Shown piece by piece: positions 23,067 to 31,041 of a stretch of 64,000 nucleotides of DNA (position 1 is its first letter; each line of letters starts with the position of its first letter). The notes beneath the pieces are model-generated. The model had not been told where the DNA came from, ran no database searches, and saw only the letters and a program-made list of their open reading frames with translations. A program made the position numbers and the translations under genes. This stretch comes from VXYL01 sp965199875 (GTDB taxonomy: Bacteria; Pseudomonadota; Gammaproteobacteria; Pseudomonadales; Azotimanducaceae), in NCBI GenBank assembly GCA_965199875.1, contig OZ241346.1:868001-932000 (forward strand), given 5' to 3'.

Positions 23067-23306
23067 ATGGCGAATGGCAAGGGTACGGGCAAAGGCACCG
23101 TCAAGTGGTTCAACAACGCGAAGGGGTACGGATTCGTGCTGCCGGAGGCTGGCGGCGAGGACCTGTTCGCGCACTACTCGTCCATCGAAATGGACGGCTA
23201 CCGAACGCTGCGCGCCGGGCAGGACGTGACCTTCGACATCAAGGAAGGCCCCAAGGGGCTGCACGCGGTCAACATCCGCGTCGTCGGCGAGGCCGCGCCG
23301 GAATAG
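23067..23306 (+). CDS. cspD: cold-shock domain protein CspD
   Basis: 79-residue single-stranded nucleic-acid-binding protein of the CspD branch. RNP1 KGYGFVLP and RNP2-like DLFAHYSSI are present, with the opening GKGTVKWFNNAKG. Position beside clpS, diverging from it, is the conserved CspD setting. ATG with a GAGGG ribosome-like site upstream. CspD in E. coli blocks replication in stationary phase; this role is inferred by family only. Its stop faces the icd stop with a 16-base gap. Confidence 0.93.
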   Translation: MANGKGTGKGTVKWFNNAKGYGFVLPEAGGEDLFAHYSSIEMDGYRTLRAGQDVTFDIKEGPKGLHAVNIRVVGEAAPE

Positions 23307-23322
23307 CCGAAGCCGAAGCCCG

Positions 23323-24579
<1,257 letters not shown>

Positions 24580-25061
24580 TTGCCAGACTTCCCCTCGCCC
24601 GAAAAACGGCGCATTGTACATGAACGCCGGAGCCGCCCAAGTGTGCCAACTGCGCTGTCTCGAGGTGCCAGAAGTGGCGAGTCCTAGGTGCGGAAGCGGA
24701 ACACCGGCGTGCGCGTTGCCGTCAAATGCAGCGATGGTGCGGGCGGCGTCGGGGATGGCGGCCAGGTGCCGCATGCGATGGGTCTTGGCGTAGCCCACCG
24801 TGCGCGACGAGTGGCCATGGCCGTAGAGCGGCCCGTCGACGCCGGGCCCGCCTCGCCAACGCGCTCGGCAACCACCCACTACGCCGACCTATGGCTATGG
24901 TATGGTGCCTGCACAGCGCGAAGCGGTGCAGGGCGACAGCAGCCGCCCGCCGACGACGATGTTCGGTGCCAAGGCAGGCATCGCCCTGGTGGGATGCAGC
25001 ATCGTCGAGACGATCCCGACCGCTGCCGGCTGGTGAACTTCGGACGTGCCAGATTGGCCCT
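24580..25061. other. Intergenic DNA upstream of icd; no gene recognised
   Basis: Short overlapping ORFs exist on both strands, but none has family features, a convincing ribosome site or codon pattern. The icd promoter must lie near the left end. The segment is the first part of the island between icd and mnmA. Confidence 0.4.
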
Positions 25062-25283
25062 GTGGACACCTTGAACCGCATCACTACGAACCCGCAACAA
25101 TGCGGTGGGCGACCCTGCGTTCGCGGCATGCGCATACGGGTGACGGACGTGCTTGACCTTCTGGATGCCGGCCTCTCGCGGGAAGCGATCCTAGCGGAGA
25201 TGCCTGACCTGGAGGCCGACGACATCTCTGCCTGCATAAGATTCGCCAGACGCAGGGTGGACCATCCCGTGCTGGCCGGATGA
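25062..25283 (+). CDS. DUF433-family antitoxin-like protein, intact copy
   Basis: 73 residues with the DUF433 pattern: ITTNPQQCGGRPCVRGMRIR, then DVLDLLDAGLSREAILAEMPDL and DISACIRFARRRVDH. DUF433 proteins often pair with a PIN-like DUF5615 toxin and act as VapB45-type antitoxins. Start is GTG at 25062; a TTG at 25071 is possible. The stop overlaps an ATG of a truncated DUF5615 frame, the usual toxin position. A decayed second copy lies at 30,722-31,041. Confidence 0.75.
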   Translation: MDTLNRITTNPQQCGGRPCVRGMRIRVTDVLDLLDAGLSREAILAEMPDLEADDISACIRFARRRVDHPVLAG

Positions 25284-25402
25284 TCGTTTGGGTAGACGCT
25301 CAACTCTCGCCGAAGATTGCGCGATGGTTTCGCCCGCCACCGATAACAGCAGCGACTACTCCGGCGGATGTCTCGGCGTCGTCGAGAGGTCGCCATAGAT
25401 AG
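25280..25402 (+). pseudogene. Truncated DUF5615-family PIN-like toxin
   Basis: The frame begins MIVWVDAQLSPKIARWF, the standard DUF5615 start with the first catalytic Asp, overlapping the antitoxin stop. After about 17 residues family similarity stops, and the frame closes at 40 residues instead of about 110. The lost part contains the remaining acidic residues, so no activity is expected. The breakpoint abuts a relic of an LRR-gene 3' end. Confidence 0.65.
25357..25391 (-). repeat. Relic of a second LRR-protein gene 3' end
   Basis: On the minus strand this stretch reads LSTTPRHPPE followed by a stop, nearly the same as the last ten codons (LSTTPRHPRE) of the LRR gene ending at 31,006. Similarity continues into the neighbouring DUF5615 fragment in both places. 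It shows that the two loci share a duplicated or recombined junction. Confidence 0.6.
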
Positions 25403-25927
25403 AGCCACGCCCCCAGCGCTGTCGTCGGCGCACGTCGGCAGATGTCCCAGCCCGGCCAGCGACTTGAAGCGCTTGAACGTCGGCGGTGGTGCCGCCCGCT
25501 GCTCTGGCGGCCCGCACGGGGGCAGACTGGGTCGAAACGGTGCCGTTGCGGCTCCTAGGCCGACATGTGCCGGGCCGAGGGCCAGCCGGGGATCGTCCTA
25601 GGCAGGAGTCCGTCGATCAAGGCGACGTAGTTTCCCTCCACCTCCTTTGACTAGGGTGCCGAGGCCGATTGACGTCTTTTTTGATCGGCGGGGATGGACG
25701 TCAGCGAAGAGCGGCACAACGTCCGTATCCGTCTCGCGCCGGCAACGCACACCGTGATTGGCCCGACCTACGGGCCGCGCGGTCGTCATCGTAGGTGGCT
25801 ACCGCCGTTTTGTGCGTCACGAGGCTGGGGCGTTCGGCAGCGTGAGGGCGACGGCACCGGCGTCCACAGCGCACTTCAATTCGGCACCGGCCCTTAGGAG
25901 TCTCGCATGAATAAACGCTTCGATTAT
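25403..25927. other. No gene recognised
   Basis: Short frames on both strands show no family features. The segment lies between a toxin fragment and a transposase remnant and is probably decayed mobile-element DNA. Confidence 0.35.
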
Positions 25928-26090
25928 TCAGCTCTTTGCTTCGCCGTTCGGTGAGACAACGTAGTTCCAGTCGCCGTGGAAGCCGGAGCGCCTGATGCGC
26001 ACGCCAGCCAGTTCCGCATCGCTCACCTTGACGCCGGTCGGGTACTCGTTCTCGTCCAGCTCCGCCCGGATCGACAGCCTGAGCTGGTCC
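25928..26090 (-). pseudogene. C-terminal remnant of an ISAzo13-type transposase
   Basis: The minus-strand frame ends LRLSIRAELDENEYPTGVKV, followed by SDAELAGVRIRRSGFHGDWN and a short tail. This pattern (AELD-YP-GVKVSDAEL-FHGDWNY) is the C-terminus of ISAzo13/Rhodopirellula-type transposases. Everything upstream is replaced by the IS3-family element, so only about 55 residues remain. The frame reads on through the IS3 element, but that part is antisense shadow. Confidence 0.6.
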
Positions 26091-26144
26091 TGCTTTTTGA
26101 GACAGTCGGTTAAGGTGTATTCCACGCCTTGAAGGAGGCATGGA

Positions 26145-26423
26145 ATGACAGCGAAGAGGCGCCGGTTCACGGCGGACTTCAAGAAGCGGGTGGCGCTGGA
26201 AGCGCTGCGCGGAGATCGGACGATCCAGGAGCTGGCGGCGAAGCACGGAGTGCATCCGAACCAGGTGGGCATGTGGAAGAAGCAGGCGGTGGAGGGCCTG
26301 GGCGAGGTGTTCGCGTCGGGGCGGAAGCCGGGTGCCGAAGAGGCGCTGGCGAAGGAGCTGTACGCGAAGATCGGGGAGCTGACGATGGAACGGGATTTTT
26401 TTCGGCGCGGGTTGGCGCACTGA
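26145..26423 (+). CDS. IS3-family transposase OrfA
   Basis: 92 residues with the helix-turn-helix of InsE/OrfA proteins: RRRFTADFKKRVALEALRGD, then TIQELAAKHGVHPNQVGMWK and a C-terminal leucine-zipper-like helix ending MERDFFRRG. It binds the IS ends. The ATG follows a GAAGGAGG site. At GAT TTT TTT CGG a run of seven T offers a -1 slip into orfB, which would make the OrfAB fusion transposase. Confidence 0.9.
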   Translation: MTAKRRRFTADFKKRVALEALRGDRTIQELAAKHGVHPNQVGMWKKQAVEGLGEVFASGRKPGAEEALAKELYAKIGELTMERDFFRRGLAH

Positions 26424-27265
26424 GCCGCCCGGAGCGCCTGGCGATGGTGGAGCGCGACGGCCCGCCGAGCCTGAGCCGGCAGTGCGAGCTGCTGGCGGTC
26501 GGTCGGGCGTCGCTGTACCGCGAGCCGGCTGGCGAGAGCGCGGCGAACCTGGAGCTGATGCGGCGCATCGACGAGTTGTACATGGAGTGTCCGTTCTACG
26601 GCAGCCGGCGGATGTCGATGCATCTGCGGCGGGAGGGCGTCGTTGCCGGTCGGCACCGGGTGCGCCGCCTGATGCGGCTGATGGGCGTGGACGCCGTCTA
26701 CCCGAAGCCGCGCACGAGTGCGCCGAGCGCCGAGCACCGGGTGCATCCGTACCTGCTGCGCGACGTGGCCGTGGAGCGCCCGGACCAGGTCCGGTGCGCG
26801 GACATCACCTACATCCCGGTGCGCTCCGGCTTCCTGTACCTGGTGGCGGTGATGGACTGGGCGACGCGGTTCGTGCTGTCGTGGCGGCTGTCGAACACGA
26901 TGGACGCGGCGTTCTGCGTCGAGGCGCTGGAGGACGCGCTCGGCGGTGGCGCGGCGCCCGGCATCTTCAACACCGACCAGGGGGCGCAGTTCACCAGCCT
27001 GGCGTTCACCGGGCGGGTGCTGGCGTCGGGGGCGCGGTGCTCGATGGACGGCCGGGGCCGGTGCATGGACAACGTGTTCATCGAGCGGCTGTGGCGTTCG
27101 CTGAAGTACGAGGCGGTGTACCTCCACGACCTGGCCGACGGCTTCGAGGCGGAGCGCGTGATCGCCCGTTGGATGCGCTTCTACAACCGATCGCGCCCTC
27201 ACTTCTCGCTGGGCGGCCGAACTCCGGCGGAAGCCTACGGCGGCACCTTCGCGGAGGCGGCATGA
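26420..27265 (+). CDS. IS3-family transposase OrfB (rve integrase catalytic domain)
   Basis: Catalytic half of the transposase. HTH_21 region LMRRIDELYMECPFYGSRRM, then the DDE integrase core: DQVRCADITYIPV (first Asp), FNTDQGAQFTS (second Asp) and the Glu in DNVFIERLWRSLKYEAVYL. The end FYNRSRPHFSLGGRTPAEAY is typical of IS3. No stop codons interrupt it. It has no strong start of its own (CTG at 26420, first ATG at 26444), as expected if it is made by -1 frameshifting from orfA. Confidence 0.9.
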   Translation: MSRPERLAMVERDGPPSLSRQCELLAVGRASLYREPAGESAANLELMRRIDELYMECPFYGSRRMSMHLRREGVVAGRHRVRRLMRLMGVDAVYPKPRTSAPSAEHRVHPYLLRDVAVERPDQVRCADITYIPVRSGFLYLVAVMDWATRFVLSWRLSNTMDAAFCVEALEDALGGGAAPGIFNTDQGAQFTSLAFTGRVLASGARCSMDGRGRCMDNVFIERLWRSLKYEAVYLHDLADGFEAERVIARWMRFYNRSRPHFSLGGRTPAEAYGGTFAEAA

Positions 27266-27408
27266 CCGGCCGCCCCGGCGTGGCGGAACGCCGCGCCGGC
27301 ACCACCTCTTCCATTAGGAGTTTCGTGGTTCGGTTGCGCGATTGGTCATGGAATTGAACGGGCAAGCAAGAACTTCGCTTTTATCGAATATGAAGGTCAA
27401 AAAACACT

Positions 27409-28679
27409 CATTGCTGTCCCATTAACTCCACGCGAACTTCATCTCGGTTTGCGGACAGGTCGGCGGGTCCTGAGTGTTGTTTCCGAGCAGGTCGTCGAGG
27501 GAGCGCCGCTCGAACAGGCTGAGCTGCAGAAGGCGCAGGATTCCGACGAGCTTCCAGCCTCCGCGGCTGAGGAACTTCACGTAGCACACCAGCAGGTACA
27601 TGCACACGGCGATCCACAGCTGCGTCAGCACGGCGTTGCGCGACGTGCCCACGAAGCTCTTCACCTTCAGGTTCTGCTTGATCCACTTGAAGAACAGCTC
27701 CACCTGCCAGCGCGCCTTGTAGATGTCCGCGATGGTCTTCGCCGACAGCTCGAAGTTCGTCGTCAGGAAGACGCAGTGCTTCCCCGTCGCGGGGTCGCGG
27801 TAGCCGATCCGGCGCAGCCGGTGCGGGCACCGCTTGCGGCCCCGCGCGCTGGTGAGCTCGATCGTCTGGTCGGACGTGACGCCCAGCCGCTCGTTGACTT
27901 CCCGCCGCTCCACGACGCGGTGCTTGATCCGCCTCTTGAGCCGCGTCACCAGGAAAACACCTTGCAGAATCAACGAGTTGATCCAATGGAAGTCCATGTA
28001 CGCCCGGTCCGCCGCGACGATGCTCCCCTTCGGCAGGCGCAGCGCCCGCGCCGCCTCGATGTCCGACGTCCTGGCGTCCGTCACCGTCATGAACGCCGGC
28101 AGGTGACCCGCGTGGTCCAGCGCCACGTGCGCCTTCACCCCGCCCTTCGTCCGCCGGAACTTCGCCCACGGAAACACCGACAGGCACAGATCGACCACCG
28201 TCGAGTCCAGCGAGTACAGCGGGTTCTTGAACCGGAACCCGTGCCCCGGCGACATCGGCCGGCAGCGCCCCAGCAGCACGCCGAACAGCTCCCGGTACAA
28301 CTGCCACGGCTTCTCCGCGTTCACCCGCGCCAGCGACGACCGCGACACCTCGCCCACCCCCAGGTGGTACAGCTTGCGCGACTGCGCCGACAGGTTCGAC
28401 ACGATGTCCCGAAGGCTGCAGCGCCCCGTCAGCTGCGCCGCCCCCATCGCCACGAACTGGCCCCACCGCGTCAGCTTGCGCGACATCCGCCCCGTCTTGT
28501 GCTTCTCCGCCAGCTTGTCGAATTCATGTCTCGGCAACAGCTTGAGCAACTGCCCGAATATCGTGCTATTGTGCGCCACGTCTTGGATCTCCTGTGTTTC
28601 GATTGGTTTTCTCGAACGCAATCATACCGCACTGGACGATCCAAGCCTCCTAATTCTCCATGTTAATGGGACAGCAGTG
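27409..28679 (-). mobile_element. IS4-family insertion sequence, copy A (1,271 bp, complete)
   Basis: Ends are imperfect inverted repeats: CATTGCTGTCCCATTAAC at the left, and CACTGCTGTCCCATTAAC read inward from the right. A perfect 9-bp direct repeat AAAAACACT flanks it at 27400-27408 and 28680-28688. The transposase frame is intact. It differs from copy B at two bases that I can see: one changes Asp to Ala near residue 14, the other lies in the right terminal repeat. It has inserted into AT-rich DNA, and the flanks rejoin into a continuous sequence when it is removed. Confidence 0.95.
27422..28621 (-). CDS. IS4-family transposase, copy A
   Basis: 399-residue DDE transposase. The N-terminal DUF4372-like domain reads STIFGQLLKLLPRHEFDKLA and KTGRMSRKLTRWGQF. 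Catalytic positions: first Asp in YSLDSTVVDLCLS, second in IVAADRAYMDF, and the Y-(2)-R-(3)-E-(6)-K signature in YKARWQVELFFKWIKQNLK that defines the IS4 family. The frame fills nearly the whole element. Position of the start (ATG) follows an AGGAGATC ribosome site. Confidence 0.95.
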   Translation of the reverse strand: MRSRKPIETQEIQDVAHNSTIFGQLLKLLPRHEFDKLAEKHKTGRMSRKLTRWGQFVAMGAAQLTGRCSLRDIVSNLSAQSRKLYHLGVGEVSRSSLARVNAEKPWQLYRELFGVLLGRCRPMSPGHGFRFKNPLYSLDSTVVDLCLSVFPWAKFRRTKGGVKAHVALDHAGHLPAFMTVTDARTSDIEAARALRLPKGSIVAADRAYMDFHWINSLILQGVFLVTRLKRRIKHRVVERREVNERLGVTSDQTIELTSARGRKRCPHRLRRIGYRDPATGKHCVFLTTNFELSAKTIADIYKARWQVELFFKWIKQNLKVKSFVGTSRNAVLTQLWIAVCMYLLVCYVKFLSRGGWKLVGILRLLQLSLFERRSLDDLLGNNTQDPPTCPQTEMKFAWS

Positions 28680-29074
28680 AAAAACACTGGAGCGAAACAC
28701 TGCAAGTGAAAAGAGAAAGGGGATCACTGGCGGAAAGATTTTGGAAGCGGAAAGTGTCGGTTAAGTGTCGTTCACGCAAGCGAGGCATAACCACACCGAA
28801 ACAAGGTAAAGCAGACGAAACAGTCGGTTCAGCCTGCTCTCCCCTGTGCGATTGAACCTCCGAAATAGGCATTGATCCAGGAAGTAAATAGACTCTCTCT
28901 TTCAAGTTCCTTGAAGTCCAACAAACTAGGCAGACAACGGGTTCAGACGAATGAAAACCAAGAGGCTATCGTCTACGGTCTTGTCGAAGCAGTTTCCAAA
29001 GATCGATCTTGCAAGAAATCTAAGCGAATCTGGAAGGTCGTAGCGAAAGTATCGGCGATTAGTTGTTTCAAGTT

Positions 29075-29114
29075 TGTGGTTCGGCCTGCTTCATTCGAGA
29101 CAGGCCGAACCACA
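29075..29114. other. Perfect 14-bp inverted repeat (hairpin)
   Basis: TGTGGTTCGGCCTG at 29075-29088 pairs without mismatch with CAGGCCGAACCACA at 29101-29114 around a 12-base loop. No T-run follows. A related hairpin, GGTGGTTCAGCTT with AAGCGGAACCACC, lies at the equivalent place at 37415-37455. Confidence 0.75.
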
Positions 29115-29128
29115 GGAACCAAAACACC

Positions 29129-29157
29129 TTGACAGCAGTTGCCTTGCCTTGTACACT
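29129..29157 (+). promoter_or_regulatory. Strong sigma-70-type promoter
   Basis: TTGACA (29129-29134), a 17-base spacer and TACACT (29152-29157). Transcription would start near 29164, nine bases before an AGGAG ribosome site and a short gene. This is one of the clearest promoters in the window. Confidence 0.65.
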
Positions 29158-29184
29158 TTCCCTTACTTTTTTAGGAGAAGTCTT

Positions 29185-29319
29185 GTGGAACGGTTTGAGG
29201 AAGAGCTGCAAAAGCTCAAGAAACTGCAAGAGTTTGCTGAAATGTACGAGGTACAGCAGAGGCAAACGATTGAAGAACTTATCCTAGCCGCACGAAATCA
29301 CGTATTTCAATTGAATTAA
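29185..29319 (+). CDS. Small helical protein (44 residues), unknown function
   Basis: GTG start preceded by TTAGGAGAAG and by a consensus-like promoter. The predicted product is mostly charged and heptad-patterned: VERFEEELQKLKKLQEFAEM then VQQRQTIEELILAARNH, so a coiled coil is likely. I do not recognise a family. The gene is AT-rich like its surroundings and unlike the chromosome. The presence of promoter, ribosome site and coherent frame in the right order is the argument for a real gene. Confidence 0.5.
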   Translation: MERFEEELQKLKKLQEFAEMYEVQQRQTIEELILAARNHVFQLN

Positions 29320-29517
29320 AAGCCGAGTTTGCCAATTTAGGCCACCCGCGCACACCACCGAACCACCCAAACAAGGTATTATCAGCACAAATAGATTGGA
29401 GGGTTGGCAAGTGTGCGTCGGCCGGAAGCCGAACCAACAAATCCAACGCTTTTCGGCCACAAAATAAATGGTTCCAAGCAGGAAAGTAACAGGAAAAATG
29501 ACATTGAGAGGAAGGAA

Positions 29518-29727
29518 GTGAAAGTCAGAGAGGTTGTCGCAGTCCTAAAGTCGAATGGTTTCGTCCTCGACCGAACGAAGGGGAGCCACCGTCACTTCGA
29601 AGGTATGGTCGGCGGGAAGCGTAGGATGGTCACCGTGCCGGGCAAGGACGGTGACGAAGTACGCAAGGGTACGTTGGCGTCCATCGGGCGACAGTCCGGC
29701 TTGAATAGGACACTCTTCGTTCGGTAG
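29518..29727 (+). CDS. hicA: HicA-family mRNA interferase toxin
   Basis: 69 residues from a GTG after GAGAGGAAGGAA. The HicA dsRBD-like fold is visible: VKVREVVAVLKSNGFVLDR, then the catalytic-histidine block TKGSHRHFEG, VTVPGKDGDEVRKGTLASIG, and the final helix. HicA cleaves mRNA independently of ribosomes. Normally hicB follows in the same direction; here the only HicB-like gene is convergent, 10 bases away. A longer frame from 29404 exists but its extra residues lie outside the family. Confidence 0.85.
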   Translation: MKVREVVAVLKSNGFVLDRTKGSHRHFEGMVGGKRRMVTVPGKDGDEVRKGTLASIGRQSGLNRTLFVR

Positions 29728-29737
29728 CTGCCTCGGA

Positions 29738-30076
29738 CTACCCGGGTGCCGGGATACCGGGGTGAATCACGAAGCTGTGTCGCAGCTTCTCGCCGCTCTT
29801 GCCCCACTTGCAGCGGACATTGTGAATACGAGACAGCATTTCAAGCCCAAGACGGACGTGCCATGGTGCTCGTCGCGCCAGCATCGCTTGGCGATCTTCG
29901 TCCGGGAGATCAGCTACGCACTCCAAGTGCAGCTCAATGGCCTCTGCCAGCAAGCGCTCGACCTCCTCTTGGGACGAACCAAACGTGGCTACATCCAAGT
30001 CTGTGCAGATCGCTTCCCACACCTCGCCCCGCCGATAGGCGTAGCACCGGAGTTCCATGGCCGAATCGTCCTGCAT
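29738..30076 (-). CDS. HicB-like antitoxin domain protein (convergent to hicA)
   Basis: 112 residues. The first half has the HicB partial RNase-H-like fold: ELRCYAYRRGEVWEAICTDL, DVATFGSSQEEVERLLAEAI, ELHLE. There is no ribbon-helix-helix or HTH tail; instead it continues DRQAMLARRAPWHVRLGLEM and ends in a short basic stretch. Start ATG at 30076 has GAGG three bases upstream. Arrangement is tail-to-tail with hicA, so it cannot be a standard hicAB operon. It may be an unrelated HicB-fold protein. Confidence 0.6.
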   Translation of the reverse strand: MQDDSAMELRCYAYRRGEVWEAICTDLDVATFGSSQEEVERLLAEAIELHLECVADLPDEDRQAMLARRAPWHVRLGLEMLSRIHNVRCKWGKSGEKLRHSFVIHPGIPAPG

Positions 30077-30199
30077 CGCCTCATTCTGCCACAACTGCGG
30101 TTGCCGTGGTTGTGCGGCACTGTAGACCGCGCGAGCGCCGCGGACGACGCCCACTCCTCCAACAACGCCCGCTGCCTCGGCACCACACCCCGCCATCGG

Positions 30200-30620
30200 T
30201 CGCTAAGTGGTTCTGGATATGCACAAGCATAGCACGCTCGTCGGCCAAGCTTGGCCAGTTTCCAGCACTGCCTGCGCCACCTGCTTGAAAAGGTCGTTGC
30301 GCCACAGGCCTTGGGCTTCCAAGTACCCGTCCACGCGGCTTGCTCGCCGGCCTTCCACAGGCGCATCGTGCGGTGGACGCAGTCGATGAGGGGTGGCGGG
30401 GCCTCGCCTGTACGGCGAACAGGCGGTTGACGACGAAGGGCACCACCATGGGGCGCACACGGCGCGGGAACTCGGCCACCGTCAGCACACTGCTTTGGCG
30501 CGCCCGGGCGCTTCACCACCGGGCGCTTGCTGAAGGCTTCCAGCGCCGGGCCGGTGGCGGCCCACACGAAGCCGGGCCGTGGATGTTCGCGTCCCAGAAG
30601 TCGTGCAGCTTGGTCCAACC
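30200..30620 (-). pseudogene. Decayed C-terminal fragment resembling a DUF1156-type DNA methyltransferase
   Basis: Pieces in shifting minus-strand frames read in order: TKLHDFWDANIHGP, GFVWAATGPALEAFSKRPVV, LTVAEFPRRVRPMVVPFVV, PPLIDCVHRTMRLWKAGEQA, DGYLEAQGLWRNDLFKQVAQ and ERAMLVHIQNHLA. From memory this order fits the C-terminus of DUF1156 (anti-phage-associated adenine methyltransferase) proteins. At least three frameshifts and an internal deletion make it a pseudogene. The family name is recalled, not searched. Confidence 0.45.
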
Positions 30621-30633
30621 ACTAGGCCGGATC

Positions 30634-30721
30634 GGCCATCACCGGGGCCCGGTGCGAGGTCAAGCTGCTTGTCGGCGGCGTTCCTGGGCGAGGTCGTAGA
30701 TGGTTTGCAGCCTCATCCAGG
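30634..30721 (-). pseudogene. Fragment of a higA-type antitoxin gene (88-bp repeat)
   Basis: This stretch matches 37793-37880, the last codons and 3' flank of the intact HigA-like gene, with one visible difference. It joins directly to the decayed DUF433 copy at about 30722, so a recombination junction lies there. Confidence 0.7.
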
Positions 30722-31041
30722 ACACCTTGAACCGCATCACTACGAACCGCAATAACGCGGTGGGCGACCTTGCGTTCGCGGCATGCGCATACGGGTGACG
30801 GACGTGCTTGACCTTCTGGATGCCGGCGTCTCGCGGGAAGCGATCCTAGCGGAGATGCCGGACTTGGACCGACGACATCTCTGCCTGCATAAGATTCGCC
30901 AGACGCAGGGTGGACCATCCCGTGCTGGCCGGATGATCGTTTGGGTAGACGCTCAACTCTCGCCGAGGATTGCGCGATGGTTCGCCCGCCGTCGAACGGC
31001 GGCGACTACTCCCGCGGATGTCTCGGCGTCGTCGAGAGGTT
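30722..31041 (+). pseudogene. Second, frameshifted copy of the DUF433/DUF5615 pair
   Basis: Nearly identical to 25065-25391. The antitoxin frame is broken twice: a missing C near the start (GAACCGC versus GAACCCGC) and a two-base deletion after CCGGACTTGGA. The toxin fragment MIVWVDAQLSPRIARWF is truncated at the same point as in the first copy. The end overlaps the last codons of the LRR gene on the other strand. Confidence 0.75.

Larger units (their letters stand above)
26085..27300 (+). mobile_element. IS3-family insertion sequence, ends uncertain
   Basis: Two overlapping transposase frames (orfA and orfB) joined by a seven-T slippery site mark an IS3-family element. The left boundary is placed where the ISAzo13 remnant loses its family similarity. 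On the right, an imperfect 10-bp hairpin (27275-27284 with 27290-27299) lies about 10 bases beyond orfB and AT-rich DNA starts at about 27300. I could not find matching terminal inverted repeats or a target duplication, so the right end may be truncated. Confidence 0.7.
28680..29184. repeat. AT-rich module, diverged copy of the one at 37,161-37,650
   Basis: Base composition is much lower in GC than the surroundings. Two blocks match the other AT-rich segment: AAACACTGGAG with GTGTCGTTC and CGCAAGC at about 28,683-28,790, and a frame reading KKSKRIWKV-AISCFKF at about 28,995-29,075, which parallels KKARRIWKV-ISIQFKF at 37,193-37,405. Here the small frame is broken by 1- and 2-base indels near 28,950-29,000, so this copy is probably not translated in full. 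Confidence 0.55.

Noticed and set aside
28700..28800. Integron attC-like sites (GTTAAGT here and GTTAGGT at about 37,600 fit GTTRRRY)
   Set aside because: The dyads run GTT...AAC rather than AAC...GTT, matching RYYYAAC partners were not found at cassette ends, and no integrase is in the window. Left as a test in the findings, not called.
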